The translations under genes and the position numbers were made by a program. This document shows, one piece after another, positions 25,934-35,406 of a DNA stretch of 64,000 nt. Location of the stretch: NCBI GenBank assembly GCA_046350055.1, contig JAXMBC010000001.1:2046001-2110000 (forward strand), read 5' to 3'. The notes below the pieces were generated by a model. The model ran no database searches, was not told the DNA's origin, and worked only from the letters and a program-made list of their open reading frames with translations. The DNA is from JAEUIE01 sp046350055 (lineage in GTDB: Bacteria > Planctomycetota > Planctomycetia > Gemmatales > HRBIN36). Each line of letters begins with the position of its first letter. Position 1 is the first letter of the stretch.

Positions 25934-27505
25934 ATGATCCGTGGTTTGTTCGCACTTGCAGTGTTGCTGTTGCTGTGGTCTGTGTCCTATGCCGATGTCA
26001 AACTCCATTCTCTCTTCACCAGCCACATGGTCCTGCAGCAGAAGACTACGGTGCCAGTGTGGGGCCAGGCAGCGCCGGGTGAGCAGGTGACGGTGAAGTT
26101 CCAGGGACAAACCCAGACTGCCACTGCTGATGACAAGGGCAAGTGGAGCGTCAAGCTCAGCAGCCTGCAACCAGGCGGCCCGTTTGAGATGACCGTCGAA
26201 GGCAAGAACACCATTAAGCTTGAAGATGTGCTTGTTGGCGAAGTGTGGCTGTGCTCTGGCCAGTCGAACATGGAGTGGCCAGTCCGTCAGAGCAAGGATC
26301 CGAAAGAAGTCATCGAGAAGGCTGCGAATAATCAACTGCGTCTCTTCCAGGTGAAGAAGCTGACCAGCAATCAACCGTTGAGCGAACCAGCACTCGACCC
26401 AGCATGGAAGCAGTGGCGGGTTGCTTCCCCCGAATCGGTACCTGGCTTCTCGGCTGTAGGTTACTTCTTTGGCCTGTCCCTCCAAAAAGCCCGCAATGTT
26501 CCCGTCGGCATGATTCATACCTCGTGGGGTGGCACGCCTGCCGAGGCATGGACCTCTGAAGAGTTTCTTCAAAAAACGCCGGAGCTGGCTTACTACGTGG
26601 AGAATGTCAAGAAGCAGATTGCCAACTTCCCCGAGGCCATGAAGAAGTACGACGAGCAAATGAAGAAATATGACGAGGAGGCCATCAAGTTGCGTGCTGA
26701 GAACAAGACTGTGCCGGTATCACCCCGCAAACCGAACCATCCCGATCAAAGCCCAGGCACCTCGGCCCGACTCTACAATGCCATGATCAACCCACTGGTG
26801 CCTTATGCAGTGAAAGGTGCCATCTGGTACCAGGGCGAATCGAATGCCGGCCGTGCTTATGAATACCGTACCCTGTTCCCCACCATGATTCAGTCCTGGC
26901 GAGCAGCGTGGGGTTATGAGTTCCCGTTCCTGTTCGTGCAATTGGCACCATTCAAGAACATAGTGGAGCAGCCCAAGGAAAGCGACTGGGCAGAGTTGCG
27001 TGAAGCTCAGCTGCTGATCAGTTTGAAGCTGGCGAATACGGCCCAGGCTGTCATCACCGATACTACCGATGAGAAGACCGACCAGAAGGACATTCACCCC
27101 AAGAACAAGGCTCCCGTGGGTGAACGACTGGCCCTGGCAGCACGGCAGAAAGTTTACGGCGAACCTATCGTTGGTACCGGCCCTCTCTTTGAACGGCTTA
27201 CCATCACTGGTGACAAGGCTGTCCTCAGCTTTACCTCCGTTGGTGGCGGCCTGGTCTGCAAGGGCGACAAACTCACCGGCTTCACGATCGCAGGAGCAGA
27301 TAAGAAGTTTTACAACGCGGAAGCGAAGATCGACGGTGACAAGGTGGTCGTCACCTGTGAGGCTGTGAAGGAGCCAGTAGCGGTTCGATTCGGTTGGACC
27401 GACTATCCGGTAGTGAACTTCTTCAACAAGGAAGGTATTCCCGCTTCCCCATTCCGTACCGATGAATGGCCAGGCGTGACCTGGCCCAGGAAGAAGACCG
27501 AGTAA
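25934..27505 (+). CDS. Secreted sialate O-acetylesterase-family protein
   Basis: A 523-residue exported SGNH-type esterase. A signal peptide (FALAVLLLLWSVSYA) precedes a beta-sandwich domain (MVLQQKTTVPVWG, about 30-110) and the catalytic block LCSGQSNMEWP with the nucleophile Ser. HTSWGGTPAEAW and WYQGESNAGR are also conserved. The family removes acetyl groups from sialic acids or plant polysaccharides; in planctomycetes it usually helps to degrade glycans. ATG 25934 is chosen because GGAG lies seven bases before it. The frame open from 25757 overlaps the previous gene. Confidence 0.9.
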   Translation: MIRGLFALAVLLLLWSVSYADVKLHSLFTSHMVLQQKTTVPVWGQAAPGEQVTVKFQGQTQTATADDKGKWSVKLSSLQPGGPFEMTVEGKNTIKLEDVLVGEVWLCSGQSNMEWPVRQSKDPKEVIEKAANNQLRLFQVKKLTSNQPLSEPALDPAWKQWRVASPESVPGFSAVGYFFGLSLQKARNVPVGMIHTSWGGTPAEAWTSEEFLQKTPELAYYVENVKKQIANFPEAMKKYDEQMKKYDEEAIKLRAENKTVPVSPRKPNHPDQSPGTSARLYNAMINPLVPYAVKGAIWYQGESNAGRAYEYRTLFPTMIQSWRAAWGYEFPFLFVQLAPFKNIVEQPKESDWAELREAQLLISLKLANTAQAVITDTTDEKTDQKDIHPKNKAPVGERLALAARQKVYGEPIVGTGPLFERLTITGDKAVLSFTSVGGGLVCKGDKLTGFTIAGADKKFYNAEAKIDGDKVVVTCEAVKEPVAVRFGWTDYPVVNFFNKEGIPASPFRTDEWPGVTWPRKKTE

Positions 27506-27506
27506 T

Positions 27507-27968
27507 ATGATCCCCGCGACGAAGCTTGGCCTTGATCTGCAAATTCCCCTGGCCCATTGTCAGGGGCTTTGCATCATCCGGGCTTCGGAGTTCAGCTGGC
27601 AGTTCGCCCGCAGCGGAGGACCCGGCGGGCAGAAAGTCAACAAACTGGCCACCAAGGCGGTACTCCGCTGGTGGCCTCGGCAATCCGCCTTGCCCCTGCC
27701 TGTGCTTCATAGGCTGCTAAAGCTGGCGCATAGCTATCTCACTACCGACGGTGAATTGATAATCAGTTCGCAGCGTCACCGGACTCAGCTACGCAACATG
27801 GATGACTGTCTGCAGAAGCTACGGCAACTGATTGTTGCGGCAGTTCCACCCCCCACCATCCGCCGGGCAACAAAGCCAACTCGAGGCTCGAAGGAACGCC
27901 GCCTGCATGCCAAGAAACAGCAGAGTGCCCGCAAAGCAGATCGGCGAGTCAGCGGACACGATGCGTAG
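27507..27968 (+). CDS. arfB: Alternative ribosome-rescue factor (GGQ peptidyl-tRNA hydrolase)
   Basis: A 153-residue ArfB/YaeJ-type protein that rescues stalled ribosomes by hydrolysing peptidyl-tRNA. The catalytic loop FARSGGPGGQKVNK is present (about 33-46), with the usual core after it and a basic tail (RRATKPTRGSKERRLHAKK) that binds the empty mRNA channel. It is too short to be a full release factor. It starts one base after the stop of the esterase gene, so the two are coupled. The first 20 residues before the domain are not part of the core. Confidence 0.88.
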   Translation: MIPATKLGLDLQIPLAHCQGLCIIRASEFSWQFARSGGPGGQKVNKLATKAVLRWWPRQSALPLPVLHRLLKLAHSYLTTDGELIISSQRHRTQLRNMDDCLQKLRQLIVAAVPPPTIRRATKPTRGSKERRLHAKKQQSARKADRRVSGHDA

Positions 27969-27969
27969 A

Positions 27970-28647
27970 CTACTTCTTCCGCTTGCTTTCTGCAGGCAAT
28001 AACTCCAGTAACTGCCAGAGACTCGGGTCTTCCGCATACGGAAACTCTGCTCCGATGTTCAATGTCTGCTCACCCAGTTCGCTGTCACGTACGGCATAGA
28101 AAAAGCCAAACTCCCGATTGAGATCGACATCGAAGCCAGCCAGACAATCGGCCGGGATGAAGCATTCGAGCCTGTAGCCTCCCCGGATAGGGTGCTTGCG
28201 GACTTGCAGCTTCTTCGGATCGCAGAGTGGAGCATCGGCCAGGGCACGATGAATCCTGGTCTGCCCCGCAGAAGGTGAGTCGCCATCGACTCCCGCGCCG
28301 CCAGCCAGGAAGTAAAAGTGATGACAGAACCGCAAGGCTCGATGGCTTTCCCGGCTGCTGCGGGTATCAATCCAGAGAGATATGCCATCGCTGCGGCGAT
28401 AGTTGCCCGTTTCGCCTCTCACGCCACGTTCTTTTCCTCTTACCAGCAGTTCCAGTCCAAAGCCAGCTTCGTTCCAGCCGACTTTGACCTGGGCAAATCC
28501 TGGCTTCTCGGTTAAGCGGAAACTCTCGGGGAGTGTGCATGAATTGGGAAGATCGAGCAGGTCCTCCCCCTCTGCCCGGGGGATGCCTGGAACATAGAGA
28601 CACGGATAACAGAGGCGATACAGGAAATTCGGCGGTATCATCGACAT
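27970..28647 (-). CDS. Sugar-binding-like (CBM9/DOMON-type) protein
   Basis: A beta-rich protein of about 225 residues. The frame holds FLYRLCYPCLYVPG near the start and then GISLWIDTR, HHFYFLAGG and GYRLECFIPADCLAGF, a pattern like the family-9 carbohydrate-binding/DOMON fold often found as a lone domain in planctomycetes. It has no signal peptide. ATG 28647 is used; a GTG frame to 28755 would add 36 unconserved residues. The stop is next to the arfB stop, so the genes converge. Ligand unknown. Confidence 0.6.
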   Translation of the reverse strand: MSMIPPNFLYRLCYPCLYVPGIPRAEGEDLLDLPNSCTLPESFRLTEKPGFAQVKVGWNEAGFGLELLVRGKERGVRGETGNYRRSDGISLWIDTRSSRESHRALRFCHHFYFLAGGAGVDGDSPSAGQTRIHRALADAPLCDPKKLQVRKHPIRGGYRLECFIPADCLAGFDVDLNREFGFFYAVRDSELGEQTLNIGAEFPYAEDPSLWQLLELLPAESKRKK

Positions 28648-28772
28648 AGGAGTCTGGAGCCCGAAGCCAGGAGAGCGCATTGCAACAAATATCTGAAGTG
28701 GATTCACTTCCTTTGCAATTGGCAGCCCTGACTCCTGTTTTATGAAAGTCTGCACCAGGACGAGGAGTGTAC

Positions 28773-29630
28773 ATGACCGCGGTGACCTGGAAACTGCCTC
28801 GCCAAGTTCTGACTATCGGTCCAAAACCATTGATCATGGGAATCGTCAATGCTACGCCAGATAGTTTTTCGGATGGGGGGAAGTATGATCCTGTAGCACA
28901 GGGACTAAAACTCATCAATGACGGGGCTGACATTCTGGACATCGGCGGCGAATCGACTCGGCCGGGGGCGATGATGGTAAGTGAGGATGAAGAGTTGAGG
29001 CGGGTGATTCCTGTCATCATTCAGCTGAGTCATCAGGCGTCGATACCTCTTTCCATCGACACTACCAAAGCCCGAGTCGCCCGTGAGGCGGTGGCCACTG
29101 GGGCTAGCATTATCAACGACATCTCGGCCCTGGAAGCAGATGCTGACATGGTTCAGGTGGCAGTCGATAGCGGAGCTGCCATCGTGGCTATGCATCGGCA
29201 GGGCACACCACAAACGATGCAGCAGAATCCCCACTATGACAATGTGGTCAACGAGGTCAGCGACTACTTGAAACTGAGGTTGTCTCATCTGGAGAAGGCT
29301 GGTATAGCCCGCGAGCGGATCGTCCTCGATCCGGGAATCGGCTTCGGTAAACGGACGGAGCACAATCTGGCTCTGCTGGCCCATCTCGATCGGTTGACCG
29401 AGACAGGCCGCCCGGTACTGCTGGGAGTCTCCCGCAAGGGATTCATCCATCGTACGCTGGAGCGTGAGCCAAATACCTTTGCAGGTGACATGGGGACGAT
29501 GGGGCTGATGCTGCATGCCCACAGCCGGGGCTGGCTGCATGTGGCCCGCGTACACAACGTCGACGCACTCCGCATTGCCCTGGACATGTGGCAGGCGGTG
29601 GACAACAGAGTCTTAAGTGCTGAATCCTGA
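28773..29630 (+). CDS. folP: Dihydropteroate synthase
   Basis: A 285-residue FolP, which joins para-aminobenzoate with the pterin diphosphate in folate synthesis. Visible motifs are IMGIVNATPDSFSDGG, DIGGESTRPGA, SIDTTKARVA, INDIS, DPGIGFGKR and GVSRKGFI. All are intact. ATG 28773 is used because GAGGAG sits about five bases upstream. It is 110 bases upstream of cdaA, an order shared by several bacteria in which folP sits next to c-di-AMP synthase genes. Confidence 0.95.
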   Translation: MTAVTWKLPRQVLTIGPKPLIMGIVNATPDSFSDGGKYDPVAQGLKLINDGADILDIGGESTRPGAMMVSEDEELRRVIPVIIQLSHQASIPLSIDTTKARVAREAVATGASIINDISALEADADMVQVAVDSGAAIVAMHRQGTPQTMQQNPHYDNVVNEVSDYLKLRLSHLEKAGIARERIVLDPGIGFGKRTEHNLALLAHLDRLTETGRPVLLGVSRKGFIHRTLEREPNTFAGDMGTMGLMLHAHSRGWLHVARVHNVDALRIALDMWQAVDNRVLSAES

Positions 29631-29740
29631 GTCCTGAGTGAAGATGCTTGGTTCTCAGTGCTAGGTACAGTGGGACACAGTTGTCTGCTTGATTTCCAAC
29701 GGTACCTGACACTTAGCACACAGGACTTAGCACTTTAGAG

Positions 29741-30547
29741 ATGATCGAACGCTTCTTCCAGATATATCAGGCCCTCGGTGTCCGCGACTTGGTGGAAATC
29801 AGTCTGCTGGGTGCGTTCATCTATCTCATGCTTCGGTTCATCGGGGCCACCCGTGGCATAGGCATGGTGCGTGGATTGGGAATCGTCGTGGCCATCACGG
29901 TTTTTGCCGTGCAGGTCATTATCGCCAGCTTCGATCTGACCGAACTCAACAAGATACTCGATTACATCCTGGCTTCAGCCTTCATCGGTATCATTGTTAT
30001 CTTTCAGCCTGAACTTAGGAGTGGTCTCTTCGCCTTGGGGCGGTATCGCCTTTTCCGTCTGTTCAGTCCAAGCGAAACGTCGCAGGAACCTTACCTCGAT
30101 CAACTGGCAGGAATGGCCAGCCAACTCTCACGGACGTGTACCGGCGCTCTGGTGGTCATTCAACGTGAAGCAAGTCTTCAGCAGTACATTCAAACCGGTG
30201 ATGAACTCGACAGCACAGTGCGTGAAGGGCTGCTCGTCGCTCTGTTTCAGAAAAATAGTCCATTGCACGATGGTGCTGTGATACTGGCCCATGGTCGGCT
30301 GGCTGCTGCTGCCTGTCAATTGCCGCTGGCGGAAGCTCCGCAAGGTGCCAGCGACTATGGTATGCGCCACCGGGCTGCTCTGGGTATCAGTGAAGAAACC
30401 GATGCGGTGGTTCTCGTGGTCAGTGAAGAAACTGGGCGTATCTCATTGGCCTGTGCAGGGAAACTCGAAACCGTCACCCGCGACAATGTCTTGCGGCGAC
30501 TGACTACGCTGCTTCACGGCCCGGTGAAACTGCGTGTAGCTGCTTAG
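29741..30547 (+). CDS. cdaA: Diadenylate cyclase (c-di-AMP synthase), CdaA type
   Basis: A 268-residue membrane diadenylate cyclase. Three N-terminal transmembrane helices (about 18-36, 43-62 and 69-90) precede the DAC domain. Catalytic motifs DGAVIL and RHRAALG are present, and SEETDAVVLVVSEE follows as in CdaA. It makes cyclic di-AMP, which controls potassium and osmolyte transport and cell-wall balance. It is upstream of a YbbR-type regulator and downstream of folP, all on one strand. The DisA-type DNA-binding part is absent. Confidence 0.93.
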   Translation: MIERFFQIYQALGVRDLVEISLLGAFIYLMLRFIGATRGIGMVRGLGIVVAITVFAVQVIIASFDLTELNKILDYILASAFIGIIVIFQPELRSGLFALGRYRLFRLFSPSETSQEPYLDQLAGMASQLSRTCTGALVVIQREASLQQYIQTGDELDSTVREGLLVALFQKNSPLHDGAVILAHGRLAAAACQLPLAEAPQGASDYGMRHRAALGISEETDAVVLVVSEETGRISLACAGKLETVTRDNVLRRLTTLLHGPVKLRVAA

Positions 30548-30625
30548 GGGGCAGATGACAGAAGGCAGGAGCCAGCTACTACCTGCTCCTGACTATGGAA
30601 TGCTGGATTCTCCATTGGCATCTGG

Positions 30626-31648
30626 ATGCTAACGATGTTCGACCGTTACATTATCACCCCGATCATCGCATTGGGCCTGGCATTCCTGGTCTGGGTCTAC
30701 CTGCGCAGTCGCGATCAGGAAGTGCAGTCGTATCCCATTCCTTTGGAAATCTCGATCGATGCTCAGCAAAGTGATCGCTACAGTTTCGAATCCAAGCCGA
30801 CGAATCAGACAGTGCGAGTCAAGTTCTATGGACTACCGAGCCGCCTGCGTGAAGTAAAAGAGCTGGTTGAAAGCCGAACCCTGGTCATCCGGCAGATTGT
30901 GCGCGTACCGGTGGTAGTCGATCAGCGACAGGACAACGAATATCAGGAAGTGCTTCAATTCGACAGCAACTCCCTCACATTACCGCTGGGCGTGCATGCC
31001 GATATCAACCCTGTCGAAGGACGGATACCTATCAACCTGCGCCGGATGATGGAACGTACTCTACCCGTACAGGCCACTGTCATGACCGGCAGCGCACAGT
31101 ACGAAGTGGATAACATTCGTCTGGAACCAGCCACCGTGAAAGTCTACGGGCCCAAAAGTGTTCTCGAACAGATGACGCAACTAGTGCTGGAACAGCCCTG
31201 GCAACCACGATTACCCAGTGGGCTGACGATGACTGAAGAAGAGGTGATGGGGACCATCAGTCTTCCGAACAAGCTCAAGCAGGATGCGGTCAAGACCTCG
31301 CCCGAGAAAGTAGAGATTCGGGCCAGACTGAAGCCTGCGTTACGTGTGTATGAACTCAGCGATGTTTCGATTGCCTTCCTGTGTCCACCCAACTTTCCCT
31401 ATCGTCCGGTGTTTACTGCCGAAAGACATGGTGTCATCAGCCAGTTAAAGGTACGCGGTCCACTCAACAAGGCACCCGAAGTGAAAGCGTATATTGACCT
31501 CACGAGCAGGATAAATTTGAAACCTGGACAGTATCCCGATGAAATCATCCAGGTGAGCCTGCCACCAGGCTATTACCTCGCCCAGGATCCACCCCGCCTT
31601 TCTGCTTTCAAGCTCGAACATCTTGAGAATCGAACCGGCAGTGAATGA
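30626..31648 (+). CDS. cdaR: YbbR-domain protein, putative regulator of the diadenylate cyclase
   Basis: A 340-residue single-pass protein: one N-terminal transmembrane helix (about 8-25), then YbbR-type beta domains outside the membrane (a recurring pattern near LRLRRM, VKVYGPKSVLEQM, and a further repeat). In Firmicutes the homologue binds CdaA and alters c-di-AMP production. The ATG at 30626 is taken as start; ATG 30635 is possible. The gene follows cdaA after 78 bases on the same strand, supporting the same role. Confidence 0.85.
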   Translation: MLTMFDRYIITPIIALGLAFLVWVYLRSRDQEVQSYPIPLEISIDAQQSDRYSFESKPTNQTVRVKFYGLPSRLREVKELVESRTLVIRQIVRVPVVVDQRQDNEYQEVLQFDSNSLTLPLGVHADINPVEGRIPINLRRMMERTLPVQATVMTGSAQYEVDNIRLEPATVKVYGPKSVLEQMTQLVLEQPWQPRLPSGLTMTEEEVMGTISLPNKLKQDAVKTSPEKVEIRARLKPALRVYELSDVSIAFLCPPNFPYRPVFTAERHGVISQLKVRGPLNKAPEVKAYIDLTSRINLKPGQYPDEIIQVSLPPGYYLAQDPPRLSAFKLEHLENRTGSE

Positions 31649-31785
31649 ACATGTTTTTTGCATTCATCGTCTAACGACACTTGCATTTGCCGTACTGCGT
31701 AGTTAGACTAATTATCACAACTTGAAGCACGACCCTCGGATCGCATGGAATGCGACGGTCTATCGAGGTCAGAAAGGAATCAGCC

Positions 31786-32523
31786 ATGTCGTGGACACGG
31801 ATGTTATTCACCCTGTTGGTGCTCAGCGTAACTGCGTCCAATCTTTTTGCGCAAAGCAACATCATCAGTTCTGTTATCGCTAATGGCGACTTCCAGAGCG
31901 GCAACACCGGGTTCTCAACCAATTATCAGTATCGAGATCCGTTGACCACCACTCCAGTCACGGTGTTCGATCCAGGCACCTATACTATTGCCCCCAATAT
32001 GACAACGCCTGTGCTGCTCCATCCATCAGCACTCAACTTCTATGACCACACCTTTGGTAATGCCAGTGGTTCATTCATGATCATCAACGGCTCCATTCAC
32101 CTTGGAGATGCGATCTGGTCGACTACTGTTGATGTAGAGCTGAACAGGGACTATTCCTTCAGTTTGTGGGCAGCCTACTGGAATAACAGTCTCAATCACT
32201 TGCCCGAACTGATCTTCAGCTTTAATGATACGATCGTTTACGGGGGAGAGATTGATGGTGACATTGCAACCTGGAAGAATATTTCCGCCAACTGGAATTC
32301 CGGTTCCAATTCCAGCGTCACGATCAAAATCCTGAACACCAACACCGACTATGCCGGGAACGATTTTGCCCTTGATGACATTTCCTTTGGGCTGACAATT
32401 GCTGCAGTGCCCGAACCTGCAACCCTGGTGCTGGCAGGATCAGTGCTGGCTGGTGCTGGTGGCTATGTTATCTTGAAACGTCTTCGTTACAAAATCACTC
32501 ACAAGTCATGCCGGTCTAAATAA
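31786..32523 (+). CDS. PEP-CTERM sorted surface protein
   Basis: A 245-residue exported protein. It has a signal peptide (MLFTLLVLSVTASNLFA) and a beta-sandwich region (ANGDFQSGNTGFSTN, LNFYDHTFGN) like the carbohydrate-binding or DUF642-type fold. The C-terminus is a PEP-CTERM sorting signal: VPEPATLVLAGSVLAGAGGY, hydrophobic segment, then basic LKRLRYK. Such proteins are cut by an exosortase and held in the envelope or exopolymer. No exosortase gene is in the window. ATG 31786 follows AGAAAGGAA. Its 3' end overlaps the ppa stop by eight bases in convergent orientation. Confidence 0.85.
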   Translation: MSWTRMLFTLLVLSVTASNLFAQSNIISSVIANGDFQSGNTGFSTNYQYRDPLTTTPVTVFDPGTYTIAPNMTTPVLLHPSALNFYDHTFGNASGSFMIINGSIHLGDAIWSTTVDVELNRDYSFSLWAAYWNNSLNHLPELIFSFNDTIVYGGEIDGDIATWKNISANWNSGSNSSVTIKILNTNTDYAGNDFALDDISFGLTIAAVPEPATLVLAGSVLAGAGGYVILKRLRYKITHKSCRSK

Positions 32524-33058
32524 CTTTCCTGTCCCGTGCCTCGCGATAGCGTGCGATGGCTTCGGTGATCACAGGATACGCACTCTCTGCACGGTGGAAG
32601 TTATCAACTTCCACCGTTTTCTTTTCCAGTGTCTTGTAATCCAGGAAGAACCGCCGCAGCATTTCCAGTCGATGCGGGGGCAACTCCGAGATATCCCGGT
32701 AGCTGTTATATTCAGGATCATTCACGGCCACTGCCAGTACTTTGTGATCGCGTTTGCCAGTATCGACCATATCCATGAGACCAATCACGCGTGACTGTAT
32801 GATCGTGAGTGGCACTACTGGTTCCTGGCAGAAGACCAGGATATCCAATGGGTCACCATCTTCGCCGAGTGATTGGGGAATAAACCCATAATTGGCCGGG
32901 TAATGCACGGCGGAATACAGCATGCGATCCAATTTGATCAGTCCGCTGGGTTTGTCGATCTCGTATTTCACCTTCGAACCCATGGGGATTTCGATGATAC
33001 CCCGAAACTCATGAGGTAGTTGGTCGCCGGGGGAAACATCGTGCCAGGGATGGGCCAT
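32516..33058 (-). CDS. ppa: Inorganic pyrophosphatase, family I
   Basis: A 180-residue soluble pyrophosphatase, which removes diphosphate made in biosynthesis. The metal-binding signature is visible as GEDGDPLDILV, with EIDKPSG, YPANYGFIPQ and the later Asp/Lys residues (DTGKRDHKVLAV). The ATG at 33058 is chosen because AGAGGAT is seven bases upstream; the longer frame to 33109 is not needed. It faces the PEP-CTERM gene and overlaps its 3' end by eight bases. Confidence 0.93.
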   Translation of the reverse strand: MAHPWHDVSPGDQLPHEFRGIIEIPMGSKVKYEIDKPSGLIKLDRMLYSAVHYPANYGFIPQSLGEDGDPLDILVFCQEPVVPLTIIQSRVIGLMDMVDTGKRDHKVLAVAVNDPEYNSYRDISELPPHRLEMLRRFFLDYKTLEKKTVEVDNFHRAESAYPVITEAIARYREARDRKVI

Positions 33059-33153
33059 GGGTGATCCTCTAAGTTCATGCCAGCTTACTTGATCACGAGA
33101 CAGTTGCAACGCAATGACGCGGTATAATGCACGAACATCTTGATGAGTTCAAT

Positions 33154-33894
33154 ATGTTCACCAACCTTGGTCATGCCCTGGTCTTTTACGCGCGTACAGC
33201 TGTAGCCATGCCGGCGGTTTTGCTTCAACCCAGACGCTGGCTACCTCACTGGGCCCAGGCCTTGCTGGGCGTATTGCCTCTCGCCATTGCAGCAGGGCTG
33301 GCTATGGGTGTGGTAGCCTGGCTGCAACTGCGTGGCTTGCTTGTTCCATACGGCAGTGTAGAAGCGCTTCCTCGGGTGTTGTTGCTTACTGTCGTCTGGG
33401 AGTTTGGTCCGATTGCAGTTGCCTTTGTAGCAGCTGGGCGGCTTGGCGCAGGCCTTGCCGCGGAACTCGCAGCACTCAAGGAAACTGAACAGCTTGATGC
33501 CGCCCAAGTGCTTGGTATCCGCATCATTCCACGTCTCATTGCCCCTCGGGTGCTTGGCTGTGTCCTGGCGCTGCCCCTTCTCACGGTGCTGGTCGATTAC
33601 CTGGCACTCGTTTCCAGTTACACCGCCGAGGCAATCGCAGGCACGATGAACTGGCTGGAATTCTCCAACGCTAGTCTTCGCAATCTCTACGTACTGGATG
33701 CTGTACTCGCCGTTGCCAAGACCACTGTCTTTGGTTACCTCATTGCGTGCGCGGGATGCTGGGCCGGGTTGCGGAGCAGTGGTGGTGCCATCGCAGTTGG
33801 CCAGGCTGCTACCCGCGGTGTGGTGCATGCCACCTTGCTCATCCTGTTCGCTGATGTGTTTCTGGTGAAGCTCATTCAGGTGATTGTTTCATGA
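33154..33894 (+). CDS. MlaE-family ABC transporter permease
   Basis: A 246-residue integral membrane protein of the MlaE/YrbE lipid-transport permease family. The pattern EFGPIAVAFVAAGRLGAGLAAELAALKETEQLDAAQVLG fits the conserved coupling segment, with about five or six helices around it. Such permeases move lipids between membranes together with an MlaF-type ATPase and an MCE protein. Neither partner is adjacent here. ATG 33154 is used because a TATAAT-like box overlaps the earlier ATG at 33127. The next gene, GT87-like, begins 24 bases later. Confidence 0.85.
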   Translation: MFTNLGHALVFYARTAVAMPAVLLQPRRWLPHWAQALLGVLPLAIAAGLAMGVVAWLQLRGLLVPYGSVEALPRVLLLTVVWEFGPIAVAFVAAGRLGAGLAAELAALKETEQLDAAQVLGIRIIPRLIAPRVLGCVLALPLLTVLVDYLALVSSYTAEAIAGTMNWLEFSNASLRNLYVLDAVLAVAKTTVFGYLIACAGCWAGLRSSGGAIAVGQAATRGVVHATLLILFADVFLVKLIQVIVS

Positions 33895-33918
33895 CAGAAG
33901 GCTGTTACAGTAGTCGTC

Positions 33919-35298
33919 ATGAGTTATTCTCCCTGGCGGCGCTGGCTGAACCTGGCGCTCTGGATCGCAGCTTTCCTCTGGATGAGTGCGCTCTTTGTCC
34001 GCTCGAGTGACGAACGGCAACGCCTTTGGATGAGTGCTGATGTTGCCTGGCAATGGATGATGGGGCATGCACTGGTGAAGGGTGAATTGGATCAACTCTA
34101 CACCGTTGGGGCGGGAGAACGCTGGCTGGCGGAAGGCTACGATGTGCCTTTCGCAGCAGAGATGGTAACCAAATTGCTTCGCAAGGGTCGCGATCACCGT
34201 CCCATGCCCGACGGCATCGATGGCCCTCTTTATCCGCCTGTCGCCAGTTTTGCCTTTGTCTGGCAGGGGTGCTTTTCCCCTCGGCAAGCTCATCAACTTT
34301 CAATCCTTCTGCAATGCGGCTGCACGGTTCTTTCAGCCTGGGTTATCAGTCTGATCGTCCAAGGCAGAATCACTTCTGGCGAGGTGCTGCTCATCCTTTG
34401 CTTCTATCCCCATCATTATGCCGGCATGACGCTGGGACAGAATCACCCGTTTTCCTTGCTCTTGCTGTCGCTGGGCTGGTGTAGCTGGCAGAGAGGCAGA
34501 CTACTTCTTGCTGGCTTGCTGTGGGGCTGTTTCATCTACAAACCGGTAATCCTGGCAGCACTGGTATTGATCCCCCTTGCGAAGTTGCAGGGCAGGGTGT
34601 TCCTGGGAATGTGTTGTTCCGCCTGTCTATTGTGTCTGGCTACGCTCCCCTTCACACGTGGATTGGAGCCTTGGAAACGATGGCTGACCGTCGCACAAAG
34701 GGCTTCCGTGATCTATGAGCTAGACCGCCGCTGGATCTGGATGAGCCGGGATGTCTCCAGTCTACCGCGACGGGCCATGTGGAAGGCGGACGAATTCACC
34801 GAACAGGCACACATGCTGATTCATGCCAATACAGCATCACCACAGTTTATGGCCATCAATCTGGAGAAGCTTGATTCCGGGCAAGTCTATTCACCACCAT
34901 GGACCAAATACGCGGGCTGGTCGATTCTTGCGATTATCGCAGTAACCGCAATCGGCCTCAGTGGGCGAGAAATGCAATGCTTTCAGTATCAGGCAGATGC
35001 ATTCCTGTTACTCAGTAGCTGTCTGTGCATCTATCGTTTCATGTACTACGATCTATTGCTGACCGTGTTGCCCATCATCTTGCTGATGTTGCAATGGCTT
35101 CGTCAACCTCTCTGGCTGCGGGTTATCTCGGTAACAGTTTGGCTGTTTCTTTTTGGGAGCGTGGCCCATTTCCTTATCGCGCCATCCTATGCGTTACAAA
35201 CATTACCGTTGGAATTGTTAGGCCTCCTGTTACTCTGGACAGCCCTCGCCATGAATCAGGTGAGATCCATCATCTACGCCCGCAAAGTCGCCGTATAA
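33919..35298 (+). CDS. GT87-like (DUF2029) multi-pass membrane protein
   Basis: A 459-residue protein with about ten hydrophobic helices. Between the first two is a loop with DVAWQWMMGHALVKGELDQLY and YPPVASF, a pattern seen in polyprenol-phosphate-mannose dependent glycosyltransferases of the GT87/DUF2029 group. These add sugars outside the membrane. A catalytic Asp is likely in the first loop, though this cannot be confirmed. It follows the MlaE-type permease closely on the same strand, but a shared function is unproven. Confidence 0.7.
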   Translation: MSYSPWRRWLNLALWIAAFLWMSALFVRSSDERQRLWMSADVAWQWMMGHALVKGELDQLYTVGAGERWLAEGYDVPFAAEMVTKLLRKGRDHRPMPDGIDGPLYPPVASFAFVWQGCFSPRQAHQLSILLQCGCTVLSAWVISLIVQGRITSGEVLLILCFYPHHYAGMTLGQNHPFSLLLLSLGWCSWQRGRLLLAGLLWGCFIYKPVILAALVLIPLAKLQGRVFLGMCCSACLLCLATLPFTRGLEPWKRWLTVAQRASVIYELDRRWIWMSRDVSSLPRRAMWKADEFTEQAHMLIHANTASPQFMAINLEKLDSGQVYSPPWTKYAGWSILAIIAVTAIGLSGREMQCFQYQADAFLLLSSCLCIYRFMYYDLLLTVLPIILLMLQWLRQPLWLRVISVTVWLFLFGSVAHFLIAPSYALQTLPLELLGLLLLWTALAMNQVRSIIYARKVAV

Positions 35299-35406
35299 CC
35301 CTCTAGTTATGCACAACCGGCTCATGTTTTGGCCGTTTGTGCTCACTTGTACTCCATTTCTATCGTCTACACGGTCGACACGTGGCAAACTGGTGAGGAG
35401 ACGTTT

